A stretch of DNA of 64,000 nucleotides from Streptomyces dioscori (GCF_003024195.1 NZ_KZ679044.1:316537-380536); one strand, 5' to 3'. Counted from the first letter of the stretch, positions 32,001 through 41,390 are shown. Numbers and translations are program-made. The notes: generated by a model not told the origin, from the sequence alone.

Positions 32001-34025
32001 ATGGAGAAGCTCGGACCTGCGGATCCGCACCGCATCGGCGCGTACCGGCTGCTGGCGCGACTCGGCGCGGGCGGTATGGGCCAGGTGTATCTGGCGCGTT
32101 CCGACCGCGGACGGACCGTCGCGGTCAAACTCGTCCGCCAGGAACTCGCCGAACAGGAGGAGTTCCGCGCCCGCTTCCGCCAGGAGGTGCGGGCGGCCCG
32201 GCGCGTGGGCGGCTACTGGACGGCGCCGGTGCTCGACGCGGACACCGAGGCGGCCATCCCCTGGGTCGCCACCGGCTATGTGGCGGGGCCCTCGCTCCAG
32301 GAGGTCGTCGGCCACGACCACGGCGCGCTCCCGGAACGTTCCGTACGGATCCTCGCGGCCGGCCTCGCGCACGCCCTCAAGGACATCCACGCGGCCGGAC
32401 TGATCCACCGCGACCTCAAACCGTCGAACGTCCTCGTCACGATCGACGGCCCGCGCGTCATCGACTTCGGGATCGCCCGCGCCCTGGAGACGGTCACCGA
32501 CGGCGGCCTCACCCGCACCGGCGCGCTCGTCGGCTCGCCCGGCTTCATGGCCCCCGAGCAGGTCCGCGGCGACCGGGTCACGCCCGCGTGCGACGTCTTC
32601 TGCCTGGGCTCGGTCCTGTCGTACGCGGCCACGGGCGTCCTTCCCTTCGGCGCGGCCAACAGCGGGGTGCACGCCCTGATGTTCCGTATCGCCCAGGAGG
32701 AACCGGACCTGGAAGGCGTACCGGAGGGCATCGCCGACCTCGTCCGCCAGTGCCTGCGCAAGGACCCCGCCTCCCGCCCGACGCTCGACGACATCCTGGA
32801 GCGCACGGGAGCGGAGGACACGGTCGCGGACGGCCGCAGCCGCGACCCCTGGCTGCCGGGGATGCTGGTGGCCCAACTGGGCCGCCACGCCGTGCAGTTG
32901 CTGGACTCGGAGGACCCGGACGTCTCGGCCCGTCCGACGGCGTCCGGGGACGGGTCCGGGGGCGGGGACGGGGACGGGGAAGCTCCGGACCGCACACCCA
33001 CCCCGGACCCCGAACCCGCCCCGCCCGCTGCCTCCGTACCCCCATCCGTACCCCCATCCGTACCTCCGTCCGTACCCCCTTCCGCGCCCCCGCCCATGGC
33101 TTCCCCGGAGCACGCCCCCACCCCCGACGCCTCCTCCCTGCCCGTCCCGGAACCGCCGCCGGGCACGCCCGCCGACCACCTCCCGACGATGACCGCGGGC
33201 GGGCCCTCGGCACCGCCTCCGGCCGCCCCGCCCGCACACACCCCGGCCCCGGGCTTCCTCCACCCGGCCTACGGCTATCCCCAGCAGCACCCCCAGCCCG
33301 CCGCCGGCTACGGCTACCCGCACCAGCAACAGCAGCACCAGCAGCAGTCCGGCGGTTGGTCGACACCCCCTTACGGCCCGACCCCTCCGTACGGCCCGAC
33401 CCCTCCGTACGGACCGGGCTTCGCGCCGCAGCCGGAGCCTGAGCCCCCGCGCAGGAACGCCCGTTCCACCGCCGTGCTGATCGTGGTGGCGCTGGTCGTC
33501 GCGCTCGGCGCGGGCGCGTCCGTGTACGCGCTCATGAACGGCGGCGGGGACGGCCGGGCGGGCGGCGACCCCAGCGCGTCCCGGACCAAGGACGCGCCCA
33601 CCACCCCCGGCCCGTCGAGCGGGAAACCCTCGACGCAGCCGTCCGGCACGGGGGAGGAGACACCGGCGGACGGTGCGATCCCCACCGGGTACCTCGGCAC
33701 CTGGACCGCGGCCATCGACAACGCCACGGGCCGCAACACCCGTCAACTCACCATCCAGCAGGGCGAGGTGGGCGCCACGGTCCTCTCGCTCACCGCGGAC
33801 GGACCGGCGGACGGCGGCACGTACCACTGTGTGTTCCGGGCGGCGCTCACCGAGGCACCGAGCGACGGCGAACCTCTGCGGATCGGCCCGTCCGAGGTCA
33901 CCGTCGGCGAACCGGCCTCGTCCTGCTCACCGGGCGCGGCAACGGAGTTGACCCTCCTGCCGGACGGCCGGCTGCGCCGGGTGAACGCGAGCAACGGCGA
34001 CGCGCTGACGTACACGAAGCAGTAG
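32001..34025 (+). CDS. Membrane Ser/Thr protein kinase (PknB type)
   Basis: 674 residues. The kinase domain spans about 12-265: glycine loop LGAGGMGQVY, VAVKLV lysine, LIHRDLKPSN catalytic loop, VIDFGIA, and GSPGFMAPEQ. A proline-rich linker of about 200 residues follows, with VPPS repeated four times and TPPYGP three times. One membrane helix (STAVLIVVALVVALGAGASV, about 488-510) leads to an outside domain of about 160 residues ending in CSPGAATELTLLPDGRLRRV. The outside domain is not PASTA. It is expected to sense an extracellular ligand. The ATG is 80 bases after the MarR gene and has only a modest RBS. Confidence 0.95.
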   Translation: MEKLGPADPHRIGAYRLLARLGAGGMGQVYLARSDRGRTVAVKLVRQELAEQEEFRARFRQEVRAARRVGGYWTAPVLDADTEAAIPWVATGYVAGPSLQEVVGHDHGALPERSVRILAAGLAHALKDIHAAGLIHRDLKPSNVLVTIDGPRVIDFGIARALETVTDGGLTRTGALVGSPGFMAPEQVRGDRVTPACDVFCLGSVLSYAATGVLPFGAANSGVHALMFRIAQEEPDLEGVPEGIADLVRQCLRKDPASRPTLDDILERTGAEDTVADGRSRDPWLPGMLVAQLGRHAVQLLDSEDPDVSARPTASGDGSGGGDGDGEAPDRTPTPDPEPAPPAASVPPSVPPSVPPSVPPSAPPPMASPEHAPTPDASSLPVPEPPPGTPADHLPTMTAGGPSAPPPAAPPAHTPAPGFLHPAYGYPQQHPQPAAGYGYPHQQQQHQQQSGGWSTPPYGPTPPYGPTPPYGPGFAPQPEPEPPRRNARSTAVLIVVALVVALGAGASVYALMNGGGDGRAGGDPSASRTKDAPTTPGPSSGKPSTQPSGTGEETPADGAIPTGYLGTWTAAIDNATGRNTRQLTIQQGEVGATVLSLTADGPADGGTYHCVFRAALTEAPSDGEPLRIGPSEVTVGEPASSCSPGAATELTLLPDGRLRRVNASNGDALTYTKQ

Positions 34026-34067
34026 GGGGCCTTGCCCGCTGTTGACGCGTACACAACCATTCCTTGT

Positions 34068-35504
34068 ATGCGACCTGTGAACCCGAGCAGAAGAACCGTT
34101 CTGGCCGCGACGGCGGCCGCCGGAGCCGCCACGGCGGGTACAGCCGGGACGGCATCGGCATCGGCGTCGACATCGGCGTCGGCGGCCGAGGAGTCGGACG
34201 CGGGTGCACACCCGCCGGCCACCGCACAGCCCCCCACCCGCGAACTCCGCGCCCTCCTACGGGAGATCGACCCCGCCCGCATCGAGGCGACCGTCCGGAA
34301 ACTCGTCTCCTTCGGAACCAGGCACACCCTCTCCACCCAGGACGACCCGGCCCGCGGGATCGGCGCGGCCCGCGACTGGATCCTGGCGGAGATGCGCTCG
34401 TACGCCGCCACGTCCGGCGGCCGGATGACGGCCGAACTCCAGTCGTACGTCCAGGAACCCGCGCCCCGCATCCCCACGGCCACCCGCATCACGAACGTCC
34501 TGGCCACCCTGCGCGGCTCGGTCACCCCGGAACGGGTGTACGTCGTCTCGGGGCACTACGACTCCCGCGTCACCGACGTCATGGACGCCACCTCCGACTC
34601 CCCGGGCGCGGACGACGACGCCTCGGGGGTGGCCGTGGCGATGGAACTGGCCCGGGTCATGGCGAGGCGCCGCCCGGCCGCCACGATCGTCTTCGCGGCG
34701 GTGGCGGGGGAGGAGCAGGGCCTGTACGGGGCCGCGCACATGGCGTCCCGTTTCAAGGCGGCGGGCACGGACGTGCAGGCCATGTTCACGAACGACATCG
34801 TGGGCGCTTCGAGGGCGGACGACGGAACGAAGGACCCCTACACCATCCGGCTCTTCGCGGAGGGCGTGCCGACGTCGGAGACGCCGGAGCAGGCGGCCAC
34901 GCGCCGTTCGGTGGGCGGCGAGAACGACTCGCCGTCGCGGCAGCTGGCCCGTTTCGTGCGGGACACGGCGGACAACCCGGCGACGGGTATGCGGGTACGG
35001 GTCGTCCACCGCCGGGACCGCTACCGCCGGGGCGGCGACCACATCCCCTTCCTGGAGCAGGGATATCCGGCGGCCCGTTTCACCGAGCCCGCCGAGGACT
35101 TCGCCCATCAGCACCAGGACGTGCGGGTCGAGGACGGCAAGCAGTACGGGGACCTGCCGGAGTTCTGCGACTTCCCCTTCACGGCCCGGGTCGCGCGGGT
35201 CAACGCGGCCGCGCTGTGGACGCTGGCGCAGGCGCCGGGTGCGCCGCGGGAGGCGCGGATCCTGACCGCCGCGCTCACGAACTCCACGCAGTTGGTGTGG
35301 GCTCGGGGGGCCGAGCCGGACCTCGCGGGCTACGAAGTCGTGTGGCGGGAGACGACGGCGCCGGAGTGGACGCACGTGATCCCGGTCGGCGACGTCACCT
35401 CCCACGAGGTGGACCTGTCCAAGGACAACGTCTTCTTCGGCGTGAGAGCGCTGAACGGAACGGGCCTGAGAAGCCCGGTGTCATTCCCGTCCCCGCAGGC
35501 TTAG
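34068..35504 (+). CDS. Secreted M28 family aminopeptidase
   Basis: 478 residues. The start MRPVNPSRRTVLAATAAAGA is a Tat signal (SRRTVL) followed by an Ala/Thr/Ser-rich region with an Ala-x-Ala-type cleavage site. The catalytic domain has the two-zinc pattern: VVSGHYDSR (His), GADDDASGVAVA (Asp), VAGEEQGLYGAAH (Glu-Glu), FTNDIVGAS (Asp) and a late His in HQHQD. The C-terminal 90 residues look like a fibronectin-type beta domain (VWARGAEPDLAGYEVVWRET). ATG at 34068 gives the Tat signal directly. Role: extracellular peptide degradation. Confidence 0.92.
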   Translation: MRPVNPSRRTVLAATAAAGAATAGTAGTASASASTSASAAEESDAGAHPPATAQPPTRELRALLREIDPARIEATVRKLVSFGTRHTLSTQDDPARGIGAARDWILAEMRSYAATSGGRMTAELQSYVQEPAPRIPTATRITNVLATLRGSVTPERVYVVSGHYDSRVTDVMDATSDSPGADDDASGVAVAMELARVMARRRPAATIVFAAVAGEEQGLYGAAHMASRFKAAGTDVQAMFTNDIVGASRADDGTKDPYTIRLFAEGVPTSETPEQAATRRSVGGENDSPSRQLARFVRDTADNPATGMRVRVVHRRDRYRRGGDHIPFLEQGYPAARFTEPAEDFAHQHQDVRVEDGKQYGDLPEFCDFPFTARVARVNAAALWTLAQAPGAPREARILTAALTNSTQLVWARGAEPDLAGYEVVWRETTAPEWTHVIPVGDVTSHEVDLSKDNVFFGVRALNGTGLRSPVSFPSPQA

Positions 35505-35509
35505 GACTC

Positions 35510-35650
35510 TTCCCGTCACTTTGTCCTCAAACGCCGGACGGGCTGAAAGGCATCTTTCAGCCCGTCCGGCGTTTGAGGACAAAGGGGGGCGAGGGGGCGA
35601 AGCCCCCATGCAGTGACGGGAAGGGTAGGGGCGGCGGGGGCGGGGGAAGA
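35510..35650. repeat. Nested inverted repeat, family 1 copy C
   Basis: The core stem at 35522-35581 pairs TGTCCTCAAACGCCGGACGG, then GCTGAAAG, with its exact complement around GCAT. Right of it are GGGGGCGAGGGGGCGAAGCC and CAGTGACGGGAAGGGTAGGG, reverse complements of the left flank of copy A, so this copy is in the opposite orientation. It sits at the convergent junction of the M28 and SLATT-like genes. Confidence 0.88.
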
Positions 35651-35655
35651 CGCCC

Positions 35656-36387
35656 CTACCGGGGCTCCGGGGGCCGCTGGCGGGGCATGTTCGGCCGCGC
35701 ACCCGGCGGCAGGGACGCCCGCCCCACCGGCGCCGCATCCCGCGTATGCCCACCCCCGCCCGCCTGCAGCGCCAACGGAGCCACCCCCGTCCGGAACTCC
35801 ACCATCCAGTCCGCGGTCTCCACCCGCACCAGCTCCGTCACGTCCTCGGAGAACCGCCGCAGCACGGCAAGGCACCGCTCAGCGGCCTCCCCGGCCGTCC
35901 CCTCGGCCGGCCCGAGAACCTCCCGCACGCACTCGGACGCCCAGTCGAACTGCAGCACCTGCAACCGCCGCTGCACGGCCTGCGCGGTCGCCACGTCCCG
36001 CATCCATCCGGAGGTCACCCCGAAGAACCGGTCCCCCGCCACACAGGCGACCGCCACCAGTAGCGCCAGATACCCCCAGGCGGCGCCCCCGCCGAGCACC
36101 CCGGCGAGGTCCAGCAGGGGCAGCCCCGCCCCGGCGAGGGCTCCCGCGGCGGCCCCGGCCCGCAGGGCCCGCGCGCCCCGCCGCTTCCACACCCGGTCGG
36201 TGAGGTACCAGTACGCGGTGGTGAGCGCCCCCGCCTCCACCCACCGGTAGAGCTCGTCCAGCCGCTCGGCCGGCTCGCCCCAGTCGCCGAGCGGGAAGGT
36301 CCGCCCCATCAGATCGCCGGGCTCCACGGGACCGTCGCGCCGACCGCCCTGGGCCTGCCCCTCGGGCTGCATGTCCGGCTGGCTCAC
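35656..36387 (-). CDS. SLATT-like two-helix membrane protein
   Basis: 243 residues. After a polar N-terminus, LDELYRWVEAGALTTAYWYL leads to RGARALRAGAAAGALAGAGL and then two hydrophobic helices (AGLPLLDLAGVLGGG and WGYLALLVAVACVAGDRFFG). A cytosolic helical part follows with MRDVATAQAVQRRLQVLQFD and CLAVLRRFSEDVTELVRVET. This is the arrangement of SLATT domains, pairs of membrane helices found in nucleotide-sensing effector proteins, though here it stands beside housekeeping genes. The tail is Pro/Arg-rich. I recall a protein so annotated at this place in Streptomyces, upstream of ybaB-recR. Confidence 0.65.
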   Translation of the reverse strand: MSQPDMQPEGQAQGGRRDGPVEPGDLMGRTFPLGDWGEPAERLDELYRWVEAGALTTAYWYLTDRVWKRRGARALRAGAAAGALAGAGLPLLDLAGVLGGGAAWGYLALLVAVACVAGDRFFGVTSGWMRDVATAQAVQRRLQVLQFDWASECVREVLGPAEGTAGEAAERCLAVLRRFSEDVTELVRVETADWMVEFRTGVAPLALQAGGGGHTRDAAPVGRASLPPGARPNMPRQRPPEPR

Positions 36388-36411
36388 CCGACGCTCCCTC
36401 GCTGTGACGTT

Positions 36412-36435
36412 GTGACGTTGTGACGTTGTGTGATG
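36412..36435. repeat. TGTGACGT tandem repeat
   Basis: Three direct copies of TGTGACGT just upstream of the SLATT-like gene start, followed by degenerate copies (TGTGATGT, TGCGTGACGTT) and then GGCAATGGC repeats to 36500. The rest of the 36388-36749 gap is promoter/leader for the divergent ybaB gene; nothing else was seen in it. Confidence 0.7.
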
Positions 36436-36749
36436 TTGCGTGACGTTTGTGGCGGTGACGATGGCGGTGGCAATGGCATGGCAATGGCGGTGACGTGGCG
36501 CGTGGTGCTGATGCGCCGCACCCTTACTACCGCCCCTTGGGTGGAGTCAGTCCTGCTTTCGGGGCTTTTCCGCTCGGATGTGGGTCCTGATCAGGTATAG
36601 ACCAACCTGCCCTCTCACTCGAAAGAGTGCCGAAGCGACGGCCCGGTAGACCACGTAGGCTCGTGCCAAGGCGGAATTCACGCCGGAAAGCCGTATCCGA
36701 AGGCAGTACTCACCGCAGTACTCACAGCCGTACGAACCAGGAGCTGATC

Positions 36750-37094
36750 GTGATTCCCGGTGGTGGCCAGCCCAACATGCAGCAGCTGCTCCAGCAGGCC
36801 CAGAAGATGCAGCAGGACCTCGCGAACGCCCAGGAGGAGCTGGCGCGCACCGAGGTCGACGGTCAGGCGGGCGGCGGCCTGGTGAAGGCGACGGTGACGG
36901 GCTCGGGCGAACTGCGCGGCCTGGTCATCGACCCGAAGGCCGTCGACCCCGAGGACACCGAGACCCTCGCCGATCTGATCGTCGCGGCGGTCCAGGCGGC
37001 CAACGAGAACGCCCAGGCGCTCCAGCAGCAGAAGCTCGGCCCGCTGGCCCAGGGCCTCGGCGGCGGCAGCGGCATCCCCGGCCTGCCGTTCTAA
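36750..37094 (+). CDS. ybaB: YbaB/EbfC nucleoid-associated protein
   Basis: 114 residues. GTG start with AGGAG 8 bases before it. A Gln-rich helical start (NMQQLLQQAQKMQQDLANAQ) leads to EVDGQAGGGLVKATVTGSGE, LRGLVIDPKAV and LADLIVAAVQAANENAQALQ, the YbaB fold. The tail is Gly-rich (GLGGGSGIPGLPF). Binds DNA as a dimer. It is upstream of recR as in most bacteria; 110 bases separate the two. Confidence 0.95.
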   Translation: MIPGGGQPNMQQLLQQAQKMQQDLANAQEELARTEVDGQAGGGLVKATVTGSGELRGLVIDPKAVDPEDTETLADLIVAAVQAANENAQALQQQKLGPLAQGLGGGSGIPGLPF

Positions 37095-37204
37095 GTCAAC
37101 CCGGCGGTCCCTTCTAAGAAGGCCGACCGCCAACTACCGTACGTACGAAGAGAGCAAGCGCGACTACGGTACGTACCGAGTCCGTGGGAACAGGAAGGCA
37201 ATCC

Positions 37205-37804
37205 GTGTACGAAGGCGTGGTCCAGGACCTCATCGACGAGCTGGGGCGGCTGCCCGGCGTCGGTCCCAAGAGCGCGCAGCGGATCGCCTTCCACATCCTC
37301 CAGGCGGAGCCGACGGACGTACGCCGTCTCGCGCAGTGCCTCATGGAGGTCAAGGCGAAGGTCCGCTTCTGCGCCACCTGCGGGAACGTGGCGCAGGAGG
37401 AGCTGTGCAACATCTGCCGCGACCCGCGCCGCGACCTCTCGGTCATCTGTGTGGTGGAGGAGCCGAAGGACGTGGTCGCCGTCGAGCGGACCCGCGAGTT
37501 CCGGGGCAAGTACCACGTGCTCGGCGGCGCGATCAGTCCCATCGAGGGTGTGGGCCCGGACGACCTGCGCATCAGGGAGCTGCTGGCGCGGCTCGCCGAC
37601 GGCGCGGTCACGGAACTGATCCTGGCCACCGACCCGAACCTGGAGGGCGAGGCCACGGCCACCTATCTCGCCCGCATGATCAAGCCCATGGGCCTCAAGG
37701 TCACCCGGCTCGCCAGCGGGCTGCCGGTGGGCGGCGACCTGGAGTACGCCGACGAGGTCACCCTGGGACGCGCCTTCGAGGGAAGGCGGCTGCTGGATGT
37801 CTGA
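37205..37804 (+). CDS. recR: Recombination protein RecR
   Basis: 199 residues, full length. The helix-hairpin-helix LIDELGRLPGVGPKSAQRIA is followed by the Cys4 zinc finger CATCGNVAQEELCNIC. The Toprim domain follows with VICVVEEPKDVVAVERTREF and LILATDPNLEGEATATYLAR. GTG start with AGGAAGG upstream. RecR with RecO/RecF loads RecA on gaps. An extra in-frame ATG 21 bases upstream gives a non-conserved extension and is not preferred. Confidence 0.96.
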   Translation: MYEGVVQDLIDELGRLPGVGPKSAQRIAFHILQAEPTDVRRLAQCLMEVKAKVRFCATCGNVAQEELCNICRDPRRDLSVICVVEEPKDVVAVERTREFRGKYHVLGGAISPIEGVGPDDLRIRELLARLADGAVTELILATDPNLEGEATATYLARMIKPMGLKVTRLASGLPVGGDLEYADEVTLGRAFEGRRLLDV

Positions 37805-37854
37805 ACGACTGGTTGATGTACGGGACGAAGTTCTTGAGGAAGGCCGGCTTCTAG

Positions 37855-38514
37855 ATGTCTGACGCCACGCTGCACGCGACCGATCCCGACCCCGACGACT
37901 TCTCGGTCCAGATCGCGGATCAGATCGAGAGTTTCCTCGTCGCGGTGACCGAGGTCGCGAGAGGTGACGAGCCGGACTCGGCCGTCCCCTTCCTCCTCCT
38001 GGAGGTCTCCCAGCTCCTGCTGGCCGGCGGCCGTCTCGGCGCGCACGAGGACATCCTTCCCGACGAGCGGTACGAGCCCGATCTGGGCCCCGAGCCGGAC
38101 GTCGACGAGCTGCGCGAGCGCCTCGCCGAGATGCTCGACCCGGTCGACGTCTACTCCGAGGTCTTCGACCCGTACGAGCCCCGCAAGGCGCCGGTCCCGG
38201 CCCGTATCTCGGACGATCTGGCCGATGTCATGGCGGATCTGCGGCACGGCATGGCCCACTACCGGGCCGGCCGCACCACCGAGGCCATGTGGTGGTGGCA
38301 GTTCTCGTACTTCTCGAACTGGGGCTCCACGGCCTCGGCCACCCTGCGCGCCCTGCAGTCCCTGGTGGCGCACGTCCGGCTGAACCAGCCCCTGCAGGAG
38401 CTGGACGGCCTGGACACCGACCAGGAACTCAGCGAGGACGCCCTCGCGGAGGAGGCGGGCCGCGTGATGGCGGAGGAGATCGCGGGCCCGCTGGGCCTGC
38501 GCGAGGTCAAGTGA
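37855..38514 (+). CDS. DUF5063 family protein
   Basis: 219 residues, acidic and soluble. Features: FSVQIADQIESFLVAVTEVA, VPFLLLEVSQLLLAGGRLGA, DVDELRERLAEMLDPVDVYS and the aromatic segment GRTTEAMWWWQFSYFSNWGS. This matches the actinobacterial DUF5063 protein that regularly follows recR. 50 bases separate it from recR, in which AGGAAGGC is the RBS for the ATG at 37855. Function unknown. The gene ends in a strong terminator, so ybaB-recR-DUF5063 is the transcription unit. Confidence 0.9.
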   Translation: MSDATLHATDPDPDDFSVQIADQIESFLVAVTEVARGDEPDSAVPFLLLEVSQLLLAGGRLGAHEDILPDERYEPDLGPEPDVDELRERLAEMLDPVDVYSEVFDPYEPRKAPVPARISDDLADVMADLRHGMAHYRAGRTTEAMWWWQFSYFSNWGSTASATLRALQSLVAHVRLNQPLQELDGLDTDQELSEDALAEEAGRVMAEEIAGPLGLREVK

Positions 38515-38532
38515 CGCGCGGTTGAGAGTCCT

Positions 38533-38581
38533 GCGTGTGGGGCGGGCCCGGAGTCGGTGACTCCGGGCCCGCCCCACACGC
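38533..38581 (+). terminator. Strong hairpin terminator after the recR operon
   Basis: A 23-pair perfect stem (GCGTGTGGGGCGGGCCCGGA, GTC) with a GGT loop. There is no T-run. Between it and ask (38582-38869) only promoter/leader sequence is seen. Confidence 0.88.
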
Positions 38582-38869
38582 ACGCCGTGCCCCTTTCCGC
38601 CCGGACATATCGCGTCGGCCGTGTGACTAGGGGCACTTTGCGAGTGAGGTGCGTCCGGGACGGGCAGATGCGGTCCTGGAGCGGCCGGAGGGCCGGACCG
38701 CGGGAGCCGACCGATCGGCCGACCGCGGGACGGGACCCGACCGGACCGGGTGATCAACACGTGAGCGGGACATCTCACGATGCGATATCACTCGGGTGGA
38801 ATTCGGCCGCTCGTTAGACTGAGCCGACCGCAGCCGTGCGGTACGAGACGGACTGAGCGAGGAGCGCAC

Positions 38870-40144
38870 GTGGGCCTTGTCGTGCAGAAGTACGGAGGTT
38901 CCTCCGTAGCCGATGCCGAGGGCATCAAGCGTGTCGCCAAGCGAATCGTCGACGCCAAGAAGGACGGCCACCAGGTCGTCGTCGTGGTGTCGGCGATGGG
39001 TGACACGACGGACGAGCTGATCGATCTCGCCGAGCAGGTATCCCCGATCCCTGCCGGGCGTGAGTTCGACATGCTGCTGACAGCGGGAGAGCGGATCTCG
39101 ATGGCCCTGCTGGCCATGGCGATCAAGAACCTGGGCCACGAGGCCCAGAGCTTCACCGGCAGCCAGGCAGGCGTGATCACCGACTCCGTCCACAACAAAG
39201 CGCGCATCATCGATGTCACGCCGGGCCGCATCAGGACGGCGCTCGACGAGGGCAACATCGCGATCGTCGCCGGATTCCAGGGCGTCAGCCAGGACAAGAA
39301 GGACATCACCACGCTGGGGCGCGGCGGTTCCGACACCACGGCCGTCGCCCTCGCCGCCGCCCTCGACGCCGAGGTCTGCGAGATCTACACGGACGTCGAC
39401 GGTGTGTTCACCGCCGACCCCCGGGTGGTGAAGAAGGCCCGGAAGATCGACTGGATCTCCTCCGAGGACATGCTGGAGCTCGCCGCCTCGGGCTCCAAGG
39501 TGCTGCTGCACCGCTGCGTCGAGTACGCACGCCGATACAACATCCCGATCCACGTCCGCTCGTCCTTCTCGGGACTGCGCGGCACCTGGGTCAGCAACGA
39601 GAATCCGCAAGGGGACGCGCAGGTGGAGCACGCCATCATCTCCGGAGTCGCGCACGACATCTCCGAAGCCAAGATCACGGTCGTCGGCGTCCCGGACAAG
39701 CCGGGCGAGGCCGCGGTGATCTTCCGGACGATCGCGGACGCCGAGATCAACATCGACATGATCGTGCAGAACGTGTCCGCGGCCTCCACGGGCCTCACGG
39801 ACATCTCCTTCACCCTCCCCAAGTCCGAGGGCCACAAGGCCATCGAGGCGCTGGAGAAGGCGAAGGGCGCGATCGGCTTCGAGTCGCTGCGCTACGACGA
39901 CCAGATCGGCAAGATCTCCCTCGTCGGCGCGGGCATGAAGACCAACCCGGGCGTCACCGCCTCGTTCTTCCAGGCGCTGTCCGACGCGGGCGTCAACATC
40001 GAGCTCATCTCGACCTCCGAGATCCGCATCTCGGTCGTCACCCGCCAGGACGACGTCAACGAAGCCGTGCGCGCCGTGCACAGCGCCTTCGGGCTCGACT
40101 CCGACAGCGACGAGGCCGTCGTCTACGGAGGCACCGGACGATGA
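38870..40144 (+). CDS. ask: Aspartate kinase
   Basis: Phosphorylates aspartate, the entry to lysine, threonine, methionine and diaminopimelate. 424 residues. KYGGSSVADAEGIKRVAKRI is the kinase signature; TLGRGGSDTTAVALAAALDA is the substrate motif. Two ACT domains follow, with ISGVAHDISEAKITVVGVPD and KISLVGAGMKTNPGVTASFF, which bind lysine plus threonine in actinobacteria. The GTG at 38870 has AGGAG 6 bases before it. A likely internal start for the regulatory beta subunit is a GTG at 39623 (AAGGGG upstream). It forms an operon with asd. Confidence 0.97.
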   Translation: MGLVVQKYGGSSVADAEGIKRVAKRIVDAKKDGHQVVVVVSAMGDTTDELIDLAEQVSPIPAGREFDMLLTAGERISMALLAMAIKNLGHEAQSFTGSQAGVITDSVHNKARIIDVTPGRIRTALDEGNIAIVAGFQGVSQDKKDITTLGRGGSDTTAVALAAALDAEVCEIYTDVDGVFTADPRVVKKARKIDWISSEDMLELAASGSKVLLHRCVEYARRYNIPIHVRSSFSGLRGTWVSNENPQGDAQVEHAIISGVAHDISEAKITVVGVPDKPGEAAVIFRTIADAEINIDMIVQNVSAASTGLTDISFTLPKSEGHKAIEALEKAKGAIGFESLRYDDQIGKISLVGAGMKTNPGVTASFFQALSDAGVNIELISTSEIRISVVTRQDDVNEAVRAVHSAFGLDSDSDEAVVYGGTGR

Positions 40145-40172
40145 CCGTCCCCTCGTACGGAGGCGTACGACG

Positions 40173-41234
40173 GTGACAGTGACGGCGGCCGGGCGGCCGA
40201 CGCTCGCGGTCGTGGGCGCGACCGGAGCCGTCGGCACGGTCATGCTCCAGATCCTGTCCCAGCACGCGGACATCTGGGGCGAGATCCGCCTCGTCGCCTC
40301 ACCGCGCTCGGTCGGCCGCAAGCTGACCGTGCGCGGTGAGCAGGTCGAGGTGGTGGCCCTGACGGAGGAGGCCTTCGACGGGGTCGACGTCGCCATGTTC
40401 GACGTACCCGACGAGGTGGCCGGGCGCTGGGCGCCGGTGGCCGCCGCCAAGGGCGCCGTCGTGGTCGACAACTCGGGCGCGTTCCGGATGGACCCCGAGG
40501 TGCCGCTCGTGGTGCCCGAGGTCAATCCGCACGCCGCCCGGGTCCGGCCGCGCGGCATCATCGCCAACCCCAACTGCACGACCCTGTCGATGATCGTGGC
40601 CCTGGGCGCGCTGCACGCCGAGTTCGGGCTGCGCGAGCTGGTGGTCTCCTCGTACCAGGCGGTGAGCGGGGCCGGGCAGCGCGGGGTCGACACCCTGCGG
40701 CAGCAGCTCAAGCTCGTCGCCGGTACGGAACTGGGGACGACCCCCGGCGACGTACGGCGGGCTGTGGGCGACAACACCGGGCCGTTCCCGGAGCCGGTGG
40801 CGCTCAACGTGGTGCCGTGGGCCGGGACCGTGCGCGAGGACGGCTGGTCCTCGGAGGAGATGAAGGTGCGGGACGAGTCCCGCAAGATCCTCGGACTGCC
40901 GGACCTGCCCGTCGCCGTCACGTGTGTCCGTGTGCCGGTCGTCACAGTGCACTCCCTGACCGTCCACGCCCGCTTCCAGGGCGAGGTGACGGTGGGCAGG
41001 GCACGGGAGATCATCGCCACGGCCCCCGGGGTGGTGCTCTTCGACAACCCGGAGGCGGGGGAGTTCCCGACGCCCGCCGACGTGGTCGGTACGGACCCCA
41101 CCTGGGTCGGGCGGGTACGCCGGGCCCTCGACGACCCGACGGCGCTGGAGCTCTTCGTCTGCGGCGACAACCTGCGCAAGGGTGCCGCACTGAACACCGC
41201 GCAGATCGCGGAACTGGTGGCCGCGGAGCTGTGA
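40173..41234 (+). CDS. asd: Aspartate-semialdehyde dehydrogenase
   Basis: Reduces aspartyl phosphate with NADPH. 353 residues. The dinucleotide loop is AVVGATGAVGTVMLQILSQH, the catalytic Cys is C135 in IANPNCTTLSM, and VSSYQAVSGAGQRGV plus the VPVVTVHSLTVHARF His region are present. GTG start (40173) comes 28 bases after ask, with GGAGGCG upstream. Followed by a 360-base gap. Confidence 0.96.
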   Translation: MTVTAAGRPTLAVVGATGAVGTVMLQILSQHADIWGEIRLVASPRSVGRKLTVRGEQVEVVALTEEAFDGVDVAMFDVPDEVAGRWAPVAAAKGAVVVDNSGAFRMDPEVPLVVPEVNPHAARVRPRGIIANPNCTTLSMIVALGALHAEFGLRELVVSSYQAVSGAGQRGVDTLRQQLKLVAGTELGTTPGDVRRAVGDNTGPFPEPVALNVVPWAGTVREDGWSSEEMKVRDESRKILGLPDLPVAVTCVRVPVVTVHSLTVHARFQGEVTVGRAREIIATAPGVVLFDNPEAGEFPTPADVVGTDPTWVGRVRRALDDPTALELFVCGDNLRKGAALNTAQIAELVAAEL

Positions 41235-41343
41235 CCTGCCCCGGAAGCCGCCGGCTCCGGGCCGGGCCGGGAAATCATCCGGTCGTTAGTTGAATCTTTT
41301 GTAGGATCTGTGCGACTTCTGTGGTTCGATCGGGTTCGAAGCT

Positions 41344-41357
41344 GTGGTCCGGACCAC
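41344..41357. promoter_or_regulatory. 14-bp perfect palindrome upstream of the sigma factor gene
   Basis: GTGGTCCGGACCAC is self-complementary throughout. It is 110 bases after asd and 240 before the sigma factor start. It may be an operator; no known consensus fits with certainty. Confidence 0.5.
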
Positions 41358-41390
41358 TGAAGCCAAGCCTCTGGCGTTCTGAAGATTTTT

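Noticed and set aside
41310..41360. GGTTCGA-containing segments that could suggest a tRNA T-arm
   Set aside because: No acceptor stem, anticodon arm or correct spacing could be built around them.
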